Assembly (NCBI GenBank): GCA_004151065.3
Contig: NWUY0304597564.1
Coordinates: 1-12,403, forward strand
Length of the DNA: 12,403 nt
Direction: 5' to 3'
DNA from: Larix sibirica
Lineage: Eukaryota > Streptophyta > Pinopsida > Pinales > Pinaceae
Shown here: piece by piece, positions 1-8,520 of the stretch
How positions within the stretch are numbered: position 1 is the stretch's first letter
Layout: every line of letters starts with the position of its first letter
Program-made: the position numbers and the translations under genes
Notes under the pieces: generated by a model
The model's database searches: none
Seen by the model: only the letters and a program-made list of their open reading frames with translations
Told to the model about the DNA's origin: nothing

Positions 1-2008
1 ATAAGAATATCCATAATAAGTAATCGGGTTCCGTATGCATTACTATCTGTAAACATAACGGTATTACTACTATCCGTATCTAGCACTGATAAAGGCTCAT
101 TAATTACTCTGAATACGTAACAGTCATGTAATGCTCTCTCACGTAGTTCGAACAAGCTAGTTTATGCCACTTTCCCCTCCCCGGACCGTAAGGTTAAGTC
201 TCTTTATTCTATAACAGGCTGTGCTCGATCCCGGAGGGAGGCTCACCTTCCAAAGGTAAGGATGTCGCTCGCTCCGTTTAGTTAATGTCCAATACTTAGT
301 CGGGCCCAACAAAAAAGGAACTTATTGTAGGTGCGCTGGAAGGAGAGAAGGCCACTGCACAAATAAGCATACTTTCTTTTTTGGGGAGGGAATCAATCAA
401 CGTGTGCAGGATATCGTTATTGGCCAATCCGTGTTCTATCCCATTTCGTAGTGTGCTTAAACCTAAGCATACCTTTAATGGGCCAGGGCAATCAATCATA
501 ATTATATATGATCCTATTCATATTATTGCAAGCTATTGGTAATAGCAAGCCAAGGAAGCCAGCCTGACTTCAATGCAATGCAAAGCTTCCTCTGCTTTTT
601 TCGAGCTAGTGAAAACTTACTATCCCAATAGGTCTCCCTCGCTCATCTACCTTGCTTAGTGGGTTAGGGCAGTCTTTATTAACATGCATACTGTTACTCC
701 CTTGCTTCTTGATTGAATACAGGAGAATAAGAAACGCATTAAGATTAAGATGCTCGAACTGACGTTTCCCTCTTTGCTTGCTTTCTGGTTAATGAACCAC
801 TATAAGTTCGCATCCAGTAGGGCTGTCTTTCTATTCTTTATTACAGGAGCAGAACCAGACGCTTGGAATAAGCTTGAAGTTCTTCTCACAGATTGACAAA
901 GCAGAACTAATACACCAGTCCCAGGTAAGCATGATTTAAGGCAATGTCGAAGCCCGTCCTGCCCTGCTATCTATCTTTCGAATGCCCGTGCCTCTAAGTT
1001 GAGGTAATATAGGTCCGTTTGTGAATACGCCAGCCAGGTGGTTGGTTGCTGTAAGACATAAAGTAATAAAGTAGGCATAGGTATAATACAAAAGGTAAAA
1101 GTGTGTACCCAACCAAGTCCAATCACGTAAGTAGAGAAGGGTGGTAAAAAGGAAGGGTTGGTAGGTCGTCGTACGTAAGTAATGATAGAGTGATTCCCAT
1201 TAGTTTACCTCTTATATTATAGATATCATATTAAAGTTTAACTCCTACCCTATAACTGCTTATCTATTACTAGTATAACGTGCTAAATTGGAGCAATCAC
1301 GCTTACCTAGTTTCAACATAATCAAATGGGTGAAATTCCCATAACATTCATGCTTACTTACTCTATGACCTTACTACTTGTTAAGCTGATCTACTAGTAT
1401 GTATACACTATTAATGGGGTAAGTATCTCCATAATAGTGAGGCAGGCAGTAAAGGTTGGTGAAGCAGGTGATTTGTTGTTAAGTTATTAATGAAAGGCAA
1501 ATGGAAATATCCTAGCAATACTGGCTGTCTGTCTAAAATAAGGCAGTTCAAACGATCCCACCACACCAACAGAGCTGTCCAACTTTGCATGGGGGAATCA
1601 TAATCCGTGCCATCCAGAATCGGGGAAGCAAGCAAGGTACGAAAGGTCTCTATCAGTATCCACGCACTAAGCGATTAATTAATCAAGTGTGGTATAAGGC
1701 TACAGGTCTAGGTATTCTGGTGGGTGGGTACGAAAGGTGGTTAGGAGGGACGTAAAGGTCTTTGAGGTCTCATCCTAGAACTGTAGTAGTTTCTAATTCC
1801 TAAAGAGTATTCGACCGGAACAATAGTAATTGCGGTACCCAGGAGAATTATTCATTCAGTGTGATGGAAGCTGTATCGCTTGCTAATCTAAGGCGTATAG
1901 GGGGTACTATGTGATGGTGTTATGTGATGTATGATGGGTAGTAATAAAGGGTAAGGGTAAGGTATTTTATTTATTTTGACTGATAGCTAGTGAAGTTGGC
2001 TTGCCTAA
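1..2008. other. unassigned non-coding DNA
   Basis: No reading frame here resembles a known protein, and no rRNA, tRNA or intron core was recognised. What is visible is short and degenerate. The word gtacgaaaggt occurs near 1637 and 1728, with a related acgtaaaggt near 1750. The word tatgtgatg occurs at 1908-1916 and 1921-1929. A G-rich stretch near 1945-1965 repeats ggtaag. This texture is common in plant mitochondrial intergenic DNA, but it is not diagnostic. Confidence 0.5.
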
Positions 2009-2076
2009 CAAAAAAACAAGCGTTGGGCTTTTTATATTTGTGGTTTATCACAAACGAAAGCCAAGACGCCTTTTTT
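2009..2076. repeat. long imperfect stem-loop flanked by A-run and T-run
   Basis: An inverted repeat folds in nested steps. The A-run at 2009-2016 faces the T-run at 2071-2076. The segment 2020-2031 (gcg, tt, ggcttt with a one-base bulge) pairs with 2057-2069. An inner stem tttgtg (2037-2042) pairs with cacaaa (2049-2054) around a six-base loop. On the plus strand it ends in a T-run, like a terminator or RNA 3'-end hairpin, but no gene lies just upstream. A small decayed transposon end is another possibility. The structure is read directly from the sequence; any function is inference. Confidence 0.45.
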
Positions 2077-2927
2077 GCCTGCCAGTTGGTCGAGCGAGCC
2101 AACCCTCCCTTTTTAGACGACTGACCTCAACAAGTGGAGTAGTCCCGATGGATGGATGGATTTAACGGGAGAGCAGTCTTCCTCCGCTCTGGCACCTCTA
2201 TAATCCGTCGGACTTATTTAAAGGATAAGATACAGATAAGAAGAGATGCCCCTCACCGATCGGTGTTTCCTTTCAAGGAAAATTACCGGTGGATCTTTTT
2301 TTATGTAGAAAGCCCTTAACCTAAAAAACGCCGTTATAACCCATCACATCTAATTATTTCCCTCATTGCATTGAGAGAGGACAGCTTCGCGGTGGGTTTA
2401 TTATCACCGTATCCACTTGCTTTATTTATGTCATTACGCGGCATCACACCAACGCACTTGAATAACCAGATTTGGTGTAAGCCGACGGAGCTACGCAGCC
2501 TCATTAGTTTACTGGCTCGCTCCGATAAGACCAGTCTTTCCTATATATGATGCGGTATGAAATATATAGCTAGATCAATATCTATCTCAAGATCTAGTTA
2601 CGGCGTATGAACGAAGTACTTAAAGTTCAGTGGTCTAATGTTACTTCGCCAAGGAGGTAAGAAGGAAATTGATTCGCTTGTCCGCTGAGGGCAAGGTATA
2701 CCGACCGCTTGCTTTACTGAAAAAGGAGAGCAAGGAAAAGGCCGTCTTGATTTGCTAAAGCGTAATTACGTAACTTAAGCAAAAAGTCTAGCGCCAGTAA
2801 GAACCAATCTGGGAAGTGGATAAGTGGCGGAGAAGCAGAGAGAGTTCATAATGACTATATTACTTTATTTTAATTAAAGGAAAGGATAAGATCTCATACT
2901 TAGCGGATTCATTGGCCTGAAAGGACT
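2077..2927. other. unassigned non-coding DNA with small palindromes
   Basis: No gene was recognised. A perfect 12-base palindrome, caccgatcggtg, lies at 2254-2265, followed by a small ttcctt/aaggaa hairpin near 2267-2280. A seven-base inverted repeat, ctagatc (2570-2576) and gatctag (2591-2597), encloses 14 bases. These are visible symmetries with no assigned role; features this short can occur by chance in a window of this length. Confidence 0.4.
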
Positions 2928-3341
2928 ATGAGTCAGTCGTGGTACTTCCCCACGAATGCTAGTGAGTGGATTCTTAGGGCTGTACTTTCCTGTCTGGATA
3001 GATTGATTGTTTCCACACTTGCTTTTACGCTCCTACTCGCCTCAAGAAAGGCTCCTCCCTCGATAACTACTGCGATCTCACTGCTTTCTTTGGAACGAAG
3101 GCCAGCCAAGAAGAAGGGAAAGCAGTCTATCGGCACTTACAATAGCGAAGGCATTCTCTCACCCAACCATTTTTTGGGGAAGGGAGGCCAGCATTGTCGA
3201 GTGCGTGGAAAGCCTTTGATTAAAAAATGCCAGTATATTTATATCTCTAGAGTTGGAGGAAAGCCAGCATCGAGTGACGTTCTCTTTGCTCCACAGGACA
3301 CTCATGACTTTTTTTCCTTATTGGTTCGAATCCCAAAGTAA
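2928..3341 (+). CDS. unrecognised 137-codon reading frame
   Basis: This frame runs from an ATG to a TAA and is the longest ATG-started frame in the left half of the window. I do not recognise the product. Residues about 26-39 form a hydrophobic stretch (LIVSTLAFTLLLAS) that could be a short membrane segment, but an Asp-Arg pair directly precedes it. The middle is basic (AKKKGK near residue 80) and the C-terminal half is Gly/Ser-rich without a motif. An antisense frame overlaps 2933-3136. Plant mitochondrial genomes often carry chimeric frames of this size that are not conserved genes, and that is the most likely reading. It could be chance. Confidence 0.18.
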   Translation: MSQSWYFPTNASEWILRAVLSCLDRLIVSTLAFTLLLASRKAPPSITTAISLLSLERRPAKKKGKQSIGTYNSEGILSPNHFLGKGGQHCRVRGKPLIKKCQYIYISRVGGKPASSDVLFAPQDTHDFFSLLVRIPK

Positions 3342-4075
3342 GTATCTTAAGGCCTTGCTCCCCTTGCAAGTGTGCTTCGAATTTGGTGGGACTTTGGTTC
3401 TTTTTCTGCCGGCGACCAGTTACGTAGTTGGCTCATTACAGCCTGAGTAGTAGTAGTAACGCGTGAAAGGGTACCTCATGCAAGTGGACTGGTGCGGAAC
3501 GAAGTGACGGCCCGTTCTCGGGTGAGGTAAGTCAGAGGGTCGGACGAGTGGGTCCCTTCTGAGTGCATGCTTCTGAGCGGCAGATAGGCAACCCAATGAA
3601 CTCCGTAACAAATGCGTTACATCGTGAATGAGACGCATAGTGCATTATAGATAATACAAATCGCTGCCCTCTCAGTTCCTGTGAGTAATTGATCCACCAG
3701 CATTAGTCAAAGCAGCGAAGAGTGCGCCTTCCACTTTCCCACTAATAGGGTAATGCAACGACCAAGCAAATAAGGTATTAATAAGGCTGGGTTATGCCCG
3801 CCGGATCGTGCGCGTCTCTCCAACTACGTTGAAAGGGCGGCTAGCCTAGCCAACGTATACTGCCTGGATGCTACCCTGACTACTAAGGGTTAAACCACCC
3901 GGTCCACTATGGTTATTAAGGGTGTGTAAGCAAGATCCATAAAATGTGTAATATTAATTTGAAGAACGAGGAGAAAGAACAAACAATAATAACTTACCCG
4001 AAATGACATAAATGACTTATAATATATCATTGAAAGGTTGGTGAAGAGCAAAGACTGGGTGGGTTGCTTTAGGTC
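3342..4075. other. unassigned non-coding DNA
   Basis: No supported gene. A T-arm-like word (ggttcgaatccc) sits just before this stretch at about 3323-3334, but no cloverleaf forms around it. Positions 3470-3560 are locally more GC-rich than their surroundings. Short minus-strand frames here have no recognisable motif and look like chance. Confidence 0.4.
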
Positions 4076-4257
4076 CAACAGAAAGTAATTGAGTAGGCTG
4101 AAAAAGTAAAGATGCTATAAGTGCTAAAGTTATTCTTTCCACTCTAAGGAGTCCGGCTAGGTTAGTTCCCACGCACGATGATCCTACGAAAGGTGTTCCT
4201 GTGCAACAGAAAGTAATCAAGTAGGTTTAACAAAGTAAATACCAATGCTAAAAGTGC
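4076..4257. repeat. imperfect direct repeat pair of about 52 bp
   Basis: The segment 4076-4127 (starting caacagaaagtaat) recurs with substitutions and small gaps at 4204-4257, an offset of 128 bases. Both copies continue through a gtagg word, an aaagtaaa word and a gctaaaa/gctaaag end. The flanks do not match, so this is a dispersed local duplication, not a longer tandem array. Confidence 0.55.
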
Positions 4258-4286
4258 CTACCTATTTCAAACCAGTGCCCCATTTC

Positions 4287-4370
4287 ATTTCAAGCCCTGC
4301 CCTATCCTAAGCCATTTATTTAGTCATGACATTTTCAAGTCCTGCCCTATCCTGTCCTAAGCCATTCATT
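4287..4370. repeat. tandem duplication, period about 44 bp
   Basis: The segment 4287-4320 (atttcaagccctgcc, then ctatcctaagccattt) recurs at 4331-4370. The second copy has one substitution and a five-base internal duplication (ctgtc) before ctaagccatt. A third, weaker copy may begin near 4263 (atttcaaaccagtgcccc). The pattern fits replication slippage. Confidence 0.6.
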
Positions 4371-5278
4371 CTACCCAAGCTATGACCCGCCTTATTAACC
4401 GCCTTCTCGCCTCATGACCGATGAAGGGAAAGACCCAAGGCCAGCTAAGCTCGAGTATCCATCTTTATAAAGAGTCAACTCCCTATATAGCGGCTCTATT
4501 ACTGCATCCTCACAAGATCCGCACGCACGTTGGGAAGGGATTTTTGCAAACGAATTAGAGGGATTTGAGAGGCACGCACGCGCGACTGATCCATTTGTAC
4601 AGTACCTAAGATCTTAACGTCTATAGTTAGGTGGCCACCGAAAATAAGAAATAAGATTCCACTAACTCTTCTTTTTTCGGAGAGCATAAGGTCTCTGGTT
4701 TATCCGCACAGCTTACCGGGACCAACCAGTAGCCGAAGCCAGCGTGATAATAGGGTACCTCGGCACCCCACATCTCGTCTTGAGTGGCCGCAAAACTTGC
4801 TCTCTGCAGCCCCGACCCCGAGCTAGTACGGATCAGACCTAGGAAACCTAACCTGCAGACCTTGCCATAGCAGCTAGACCTTACACAACCTATTACTATA
4901 CGATATTGCATTGAGACGTTTTCACATATGAGACTTGCATCTATACGTACTTGCCATTACAATGTTATGTTCAATCCATAGCTTTCCATGGCTTAATATG
5001 TGCCATTGAAAAAGAAGGAAATAAGAACTTCTAAGAGCGCAAAGAAGAAGCTTCTTGTTTTATTCTCCCCAATAAGGTGAAATAAGGATAATTTTCATGA
5101 TCGACACCTGACATTGAGTAGCATCATCGAGTAGCGGGATCGAGTGCATCGACTGCATAAACTAGCGCGGCTCTCGGCAATGACCTTCTGTCTGTCTATG
5201 ATTGGCTATTGTCACTGACTGTTTCCAGCCCAGCCCGGGAGAGCTAAGCCCAACTGTGCAGTCCAACCCGGGTAGGAG
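4371..5278. other. unassigned non-coding DNA
   Basis: No gene recognised. A ten-base palindrome, ggtggccacc, lies at 4630-4639. The words gcacgcac near 4516 and 4573 are repeated. Near 5119-5155 there are loose repeats of atcgagtagc and atcgagtgc. The minus-strand frames at 4499-4687 and 4627-4911 show no motif that I can name. Confidence 0.4.
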
Positions 5279-5440
5279 ATGAAAATGTTCCGTCGGGTAT
5301 GGATAGAACGGGGTCCTATTTTCACGGGGGACTTTTCCTGTCGGCCAGTGGTTGGTCCTTCCTTTTTTTCGGGTCTGGTGGAACAACTGTATTGGCACAC
5401 GTTATCTTCTCGCCTACCTAACAGGTTTGACCAGCTTTGA
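5279..5440 (+). CDS. short unrecognised reading frame (53 codons)
   Basis: The frame runs from ATG at 5279 to TGA at 5438-5440, with a second in-frame ATG two codons later. I cannot name the product, but the composition looks protein-like, with no low complexity. The stretch ERGPIFTGDF faintly resembles the region around the second catalytic Asp of retroviral-type integrases, where an Asp-Arg-Gly precedes Phe-Thr. Here Asp is replaced by Glu, and the downstream residues do not follow the family, so I do not assign it. An antisense frame covers the same DNA. It may be a small fragment of a former gene. Confidence 0.15.
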   Translation: MKMFRRVWIERGPIFTGDFSCRPVVGPSFFSGLVEQLYWHTLSSRLPNRFDQL

Positions 5441-5626
5441 TGTCTACCAGCTCTTTAGTGATACAATTTCGACTATCCTTGGTGGAGCAGCATCGTAGGA
5501 TTTCTTCGTAAAGCCTCGGGACCAGCGAGAAAAGGGAGGCCCTTGGTTAATCGACCAGCGAGCAAGCAAGCAGCAATCCAAGAATCCTAGCTGTTATCCC
5601 CCTCCTATCTATTTGAACGCCATGAA

Positions 5627-5878
5627 ATGGGATTCTCCAGTAATAAAAAATTCTTTGTAAGTACCCGAAGTGATGTGTTCTCCGATGCCATCAAACCGAG
5701 GTTTTGGCGAATAAAAAGGGCTCTTTCTATCTTAAATAAAGGGACCATTAACTCAGTTTTGCACACAGCCCTAGGACGCATCTCCTTGGAAGCATTATTA
5801 CAAGAAAATATTGGTAGTTGTGCGTGGATCTATATTGGTGCACATGCTTTTAGGCAGCCACGTTTTATAAAGTCGTAA
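5627..5878 (+). CDS. unrecognised 83-codon reading frame
   Basis: The frame runs from ATG at 5627 to a double stop TAA TAA at 5876-5881. Another ATG lies out of frame at 5622, so the start is not certain. The product is basic in its first half (KPRFWRIKRA near residues 23-32) and more hydrophobic later (GSCAWIYIGAHAF near residues 63-75). No family is recognised. Its balanced amino-acid make-up makes it the more gene-like of the unassigned frames, and it could be the remnant of a transferred or foreign gene. The direct repeat gaccagcgag at 5520-5529 and 5553-5562 lies upstream. Confidence 0.25.
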   Translation: MGFSSNKKFFVSTRSDVFSDAIKPRFWRIKRALSILNKGTINSVLHTALGRISLEALLQENIGSCAWIYIGAHAFRQPRFIKS

Positions 5879-6765
5879 TAACTACCATTGGATCACTTCT
5901 TGCACGTTTCCCATTTAGATCCACAATATAAGGAAGTTTTTTAGGAACGTCCAGCATGGAGGATATCCAATGAAGCTGTTGGATAATTTTGAGGAGATTG
6001 TAAGATATGGTAAAATAGGGAGGCGTTCCACCTTTGATTCAATTTGTTAGCATGATTGAAGGAACGCCCTAGCTCGAGGGAAACATTTTACAGCCAGCCC
6101 GTCATTCAAGGTCGTTGGAGAGCCCAAGGGGAAAGGACGCCCAGCCTTGAGGGAGTATTTATAGTGCTGTTATGCAATTTTATATTTCCTAAATCATGGA
6201 TCTAGGAGCTGCCAAGCATTACCAAGCTTGCCTACACTATATAGAAGGACATTCATTCCATTGGGTTTTACAGTATTTATAGATGCTTTATTTCTTTGGT
6301 ATTAAGGAAGGATCCAGCTGGCTAACCTTTCGTTGAGAAACGTTCTATGCTTCTAATTAGTATATTAACTACAAGGAGGAGACTTACTGGTTCGTTGTGG
6401 TTCGTTATATGACTGCCTACTTCGTTTAGCCATGAGATCCCCTTTGGGCCTTTGGTGTATCTATGGGGTTTGGTTTGGGTCTACCTCGCCTCCTGAACCG
6501 CTAAAAGTGGGATATAACCTCGCCTGGAGCTGTGATGACGTTGCTACTTAAGTTCGCCATCATAAGGTTCGCCTTCATACGTGCTTGCCTACACTTGCCT
6601 ACACGTGCCTTACCCCTCTATCTCGTATAATTTGATATGGCTTATCTTATCTGTTCTGTGTAAATAGAATGGAATAATTCATATTACTGTAAGCCTACCT
6701 ATACTTCTAATTATTAGATTCACTACAAGGAAAGGATATAACTCAAAAATATCCCCTTGAAGGCA
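5879..6765. other. non-coding DNA with short duplications
   Basis: No gene recognised. A segment at 6350-6385 (cttctaatta then actacaagga) recurs imperfectly at 6704-6739, 354 bases away. The ten-base unit ttgcctacac is tandem at 6585-6604, and gcttgcctacact also occurs near 6227. The words agttcgccatcat and ggttcgccttcat are paired at about 6551 and 6566. The unit tggttcgtt is doubled near 6390-6410. Confidence 0.45.
6022..6068. repeat. two-step stem-loop
   Basis: ggcgttcc (6022-6029) pairs perfectly with ggaacgcc (6061-6068). Inside it, ttcaat (6038-6043) pairs with attgaa (6055-6060) around an 11-base loop, leaving an eight-base bulge at 6030-6037 on the 5' side. The symmetry is read directly; no function can be assigned. 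It could be an RNA-stabilising hairpin or the residue of a small inverted-repeat element. Confidence 0.45.
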
Positions 6766-7185
6766 GTTTTATAGCTGGTTGGAGTTGGTCCAGCATAACC
6801 AGTAGTTCCAGTCCCAATTTACTATCCAGATCGAGCAGAACCCGGAGCAATGGTTTTACCCGTTAATGCAGATCGAGATACAGTAGCTGTTCGAACATAT
6901 TAAGTTCCATAGCTTATTGCAGAGCCTGTTCCAATTCCATATCGGGAGTAAAAGCCCGTGGCATACCTTTAATTTATAGAACCAGAAGCAGATCATCCAG
7001 TCCTGGATTCAGTGGACCCATAAGCACAAGCATAATAAGTAAAAGTTCCAGCTTCCATACTAATTTATTGAGTTGTTTACCTTGAATCAGTCAATTATAC
7101 ACCACCAGTAGCAGAGTCAGTTCTAGTGCCAGTTGATCCACCAGATGAAGAAGCAGATCTAGATACCTATGGTTGGGTGGAAAAT
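6766..7185 (-). pseudogene. low-complexity, triplet-periodic tract; possible decayed Gly/Ser/Thr/Ala-rich coding sequence
   Basis: Read on the minus strand in one continuous frame, this tract gives a product in which well over half the residues are Gly, Ser, Thr or Ala, with recurring short words such as GTGSA, GTGTTG and SATGG. About nine stops interrupt it. The same DNA read on the plus strand in another single frame is Pro/Val-rich with a similar number of stops. Both come from a degenerate plus-strand unit resembling ccagtagcagatc. The bias keeps one phase over about 400 bases, so indels of other than three bases were few. It may be the relic of a repetitive structural-protein gene, or an eroded minisatellite that never coded. 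No family is recognised. Confidence 0.35.
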
Positions 7186-7317
7186 GTCTATAAATAACCA
7201 GTTCCCTGGACCAATTTTTGTTGAAAGATAAGTGGTATATGTTGTTTATTAATATGCAAAATTTATGTTTTTTTTATCTGCTATGAAAGTAAACCTTTGC
7301 CCTAAAAGAGATGGGCA

Positions 7318-7852
7318 TGTTGCTTATCCTCAAGTTTACCTTCATCGCAAACAACCCAACTTACTCATAAAAAACTACATACAGTGCTTTTTACTTATGA
7401 GATAGTTTACCTCAGATTTAGAAGGCACCGCAAGAACGGGTATTAACGAAGGCACCGCCTAGGAAAGGCAGGAAGGTCTTAACTGCACATTGGTCTTGAG
7501 CCTTATGATTGGCACCGCCTTATGACTTTCCTTACAGAAAGGGCTAGCCTGAAGATGAATACTTTCCTTCTGACTTGCCAATGTAAGGGCTCAAGATTGG
7601 TAATTGGCACCGCCAGAATAGGTTTCATTTCCTGCTCTTTACCCGTAGTTCGGGCATGAACACCCCACATTCATATGAAGACACCCTGAATACCAGTTAT
7701 GTAGCTGAATACACCCTACACTTAGACACCCAACATTCACATGAAAGTTCTTTAAGGAAAGATTAAGGGTTTAAGATAAGGGTCGACTACCTTAGATTGG
7801 GTCGACTACCTAAATTCCTAGTTTTTCCTGATCGTTCCTACGTAGGCCTAAC
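7318..7852 (+). mobile_element. possible 5' LTR of the gypsy relic (boundaries tentative)
   Basis: The right edge is suggested by ctaaca at 7847-7852, followed after three bases by a primer-binding-site-like sequence. LTRs normally begin TG and end CA. A TGTTG at 7318 could be the left edge, giving about 535 bp, but this is only one candidate. Inside are four copies of ggcaccgc near 7424, 7451, 7511 and 7606. A 19-base near-repeat lies at 7661-7679 and 7727-7745, and a 13-base tandem repeat, gggtcgactacct, at 7780-7792 and 7799-7811. No second LTR copy is visible in the window, so the call depends on the neighbouring binding site and the downstream gag-pol relic. Confidence 0.3.
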
Positions 7853-7855
7853 ATA

Positions 7856-7873
7856 TTGGCGCCCCGAACCCAC
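7856..7873 (+). promoter_or_regulatory. candidate retrotransposon tRNA primer-binding site
   Basis: tggcgccccgaacccacc begins with TGG, the complement of a tRNA CCA end, and its first eight bases match the start typical of lysine-tRNA-primed sites. It lies three bases after a CA-ended boundary and about 400 bases before the gag nucleocapsid fragment on the same strand, which is the expected order. The gag body is missing between them. The later bases do not match a plant lysine tRNA end well, so the primer tRNA is not assigned. A chance match is possible. Confidence 0.4.
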
Positions 7874-8261
7874 CATATTGTCTGACTTTCCTGATCTTAA
7901 ATATTACTTTCCTTCTCTTATTAATTCTATATTTCTGAGCTAACAAGAGCTGAAAGGGCTGGCTATTCTCTGAATTTCTGAGCTTATTAGTTTATAGCTT
8001 ATTAGTGTATGATCCCTCTTAAGCCATAGATTAGTGGTAGATCCCTCATTCCTTAGTCCTGCTCTTTATTAGCTGGCTATTCTCTGATCTTCATACCAGC
8101 TCTGTCTTATCTCGTCATCTTCATATCTGTACGGGCATGAACACCTTCCTCATGTGGTTACGGCGCACCCAAAGATGAGTTCTTTGGGACCACGTACGGG
8201 GTACCTTTGCCTTGGTTGTATCAAGGACAACTAAGTGGTTTCAAGTAAGTATAAATAAAAC
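7874..8261. other. leader-like segment with nested short repeats; gag body absent
   Basis: The gag matrix and capsid body expected between a primer-binding site and a zinc knuckle is not recognisable, which implies a deletion. Repeats are frequent. gctggctattctctga is exact at 7958-7973 and 8072-8087, and atttctgagct at 7931-7941 and 7974-7984. cgggcatgaacacc at 8132-8145 repeats 7651-7664, on the other side of the putative LTR end. A seven-bp hairpin, cccaaag/ctttggg, occupies 8168-8188. An open plus-strand stretch from about 8153 to the TAA at 8246-8248 has no identifiable product. Confidence 0.4.
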
Positions 8262-8520
8262 CAATACACTTATAGGGAAGGGAAGAATAAAGGGGAAGGA
8301 AAGGATAAGAAGAAAACAACCACTACACATCAGTGCAAAGATCCTAAAAACCGTTATAACCATTGTAATATCAATGATCATACCAAAGAGAAGTTTTGGA
8401 ATATACATCTATAGCTGAATCCAAAGAACCAAAAGAAGGATGCCAATAAAAAGAACATGCTAGCCATGGATTTAGGAAACTAGGTAGAGAGCAGCTCAGA
8501 TATGGATTAAAAGATTGTCT
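8262..8520 (+). pseudogene. Ty3/gypsy gag nucleocapsid C-terminus (broken)
   Basis: In the frame of 8331 this reads a Lys/Gly-rich basic stretch, then a single zinc-knuckle region and a Lys/Asn-rich tail (LNPKNQKKDANKK). This matches the gag end of plant Ty3/gypsy elements, which binds element RNA during particle assembly. The CCHC knuckle is damaged. The first Cys is Tyr (8355-8357), the second Cys is kept (8364), the His is kept (8379), and the last Cys is Phe (8394-8396). Stops occur at 8412, 8481 and 8508. The frame then shifts by one base near 8520 into the protease segment. Confidence 0.7.

Noticed and set aside
1945-1965. ggtaag repeats resembling telomere-like DNA
   Set aside because: They are not the plant TTTAGGG unit, and there are only two or three irregular copies.
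3323-3334. tRNA T-arm-like word ggttcgaatccc
   Set aside because: The five-base T stem has mismatches, and no D arm, anticodon arm or matching acceptor stem can be found upstream.
3480-3560. GC-rich stretch with gtgcg, considered as a group II intron 5' end
   Set aside because: No domain V or VI hairpin with the expected pairing was found nearby, and no exon was recognised.
4331-4350. ttcaagtcctg, similar to the T-loop of plant lysine tRNA
   Set aside because: The flanking bases do not pair as a T stem, and the word belongs to a tandem duplication.
5586-5600. ctagctgttatccc, recalling large-subunit rRNA sequence
   Set aside because: The match is about a dozen bases and the flanks do not follow any rRNA.
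8212-8418. Plus-strand 68-codon frame
   Set aside because: The gag nucleocapsid signal is in a different frame over the same bases, so this one is a shadow.
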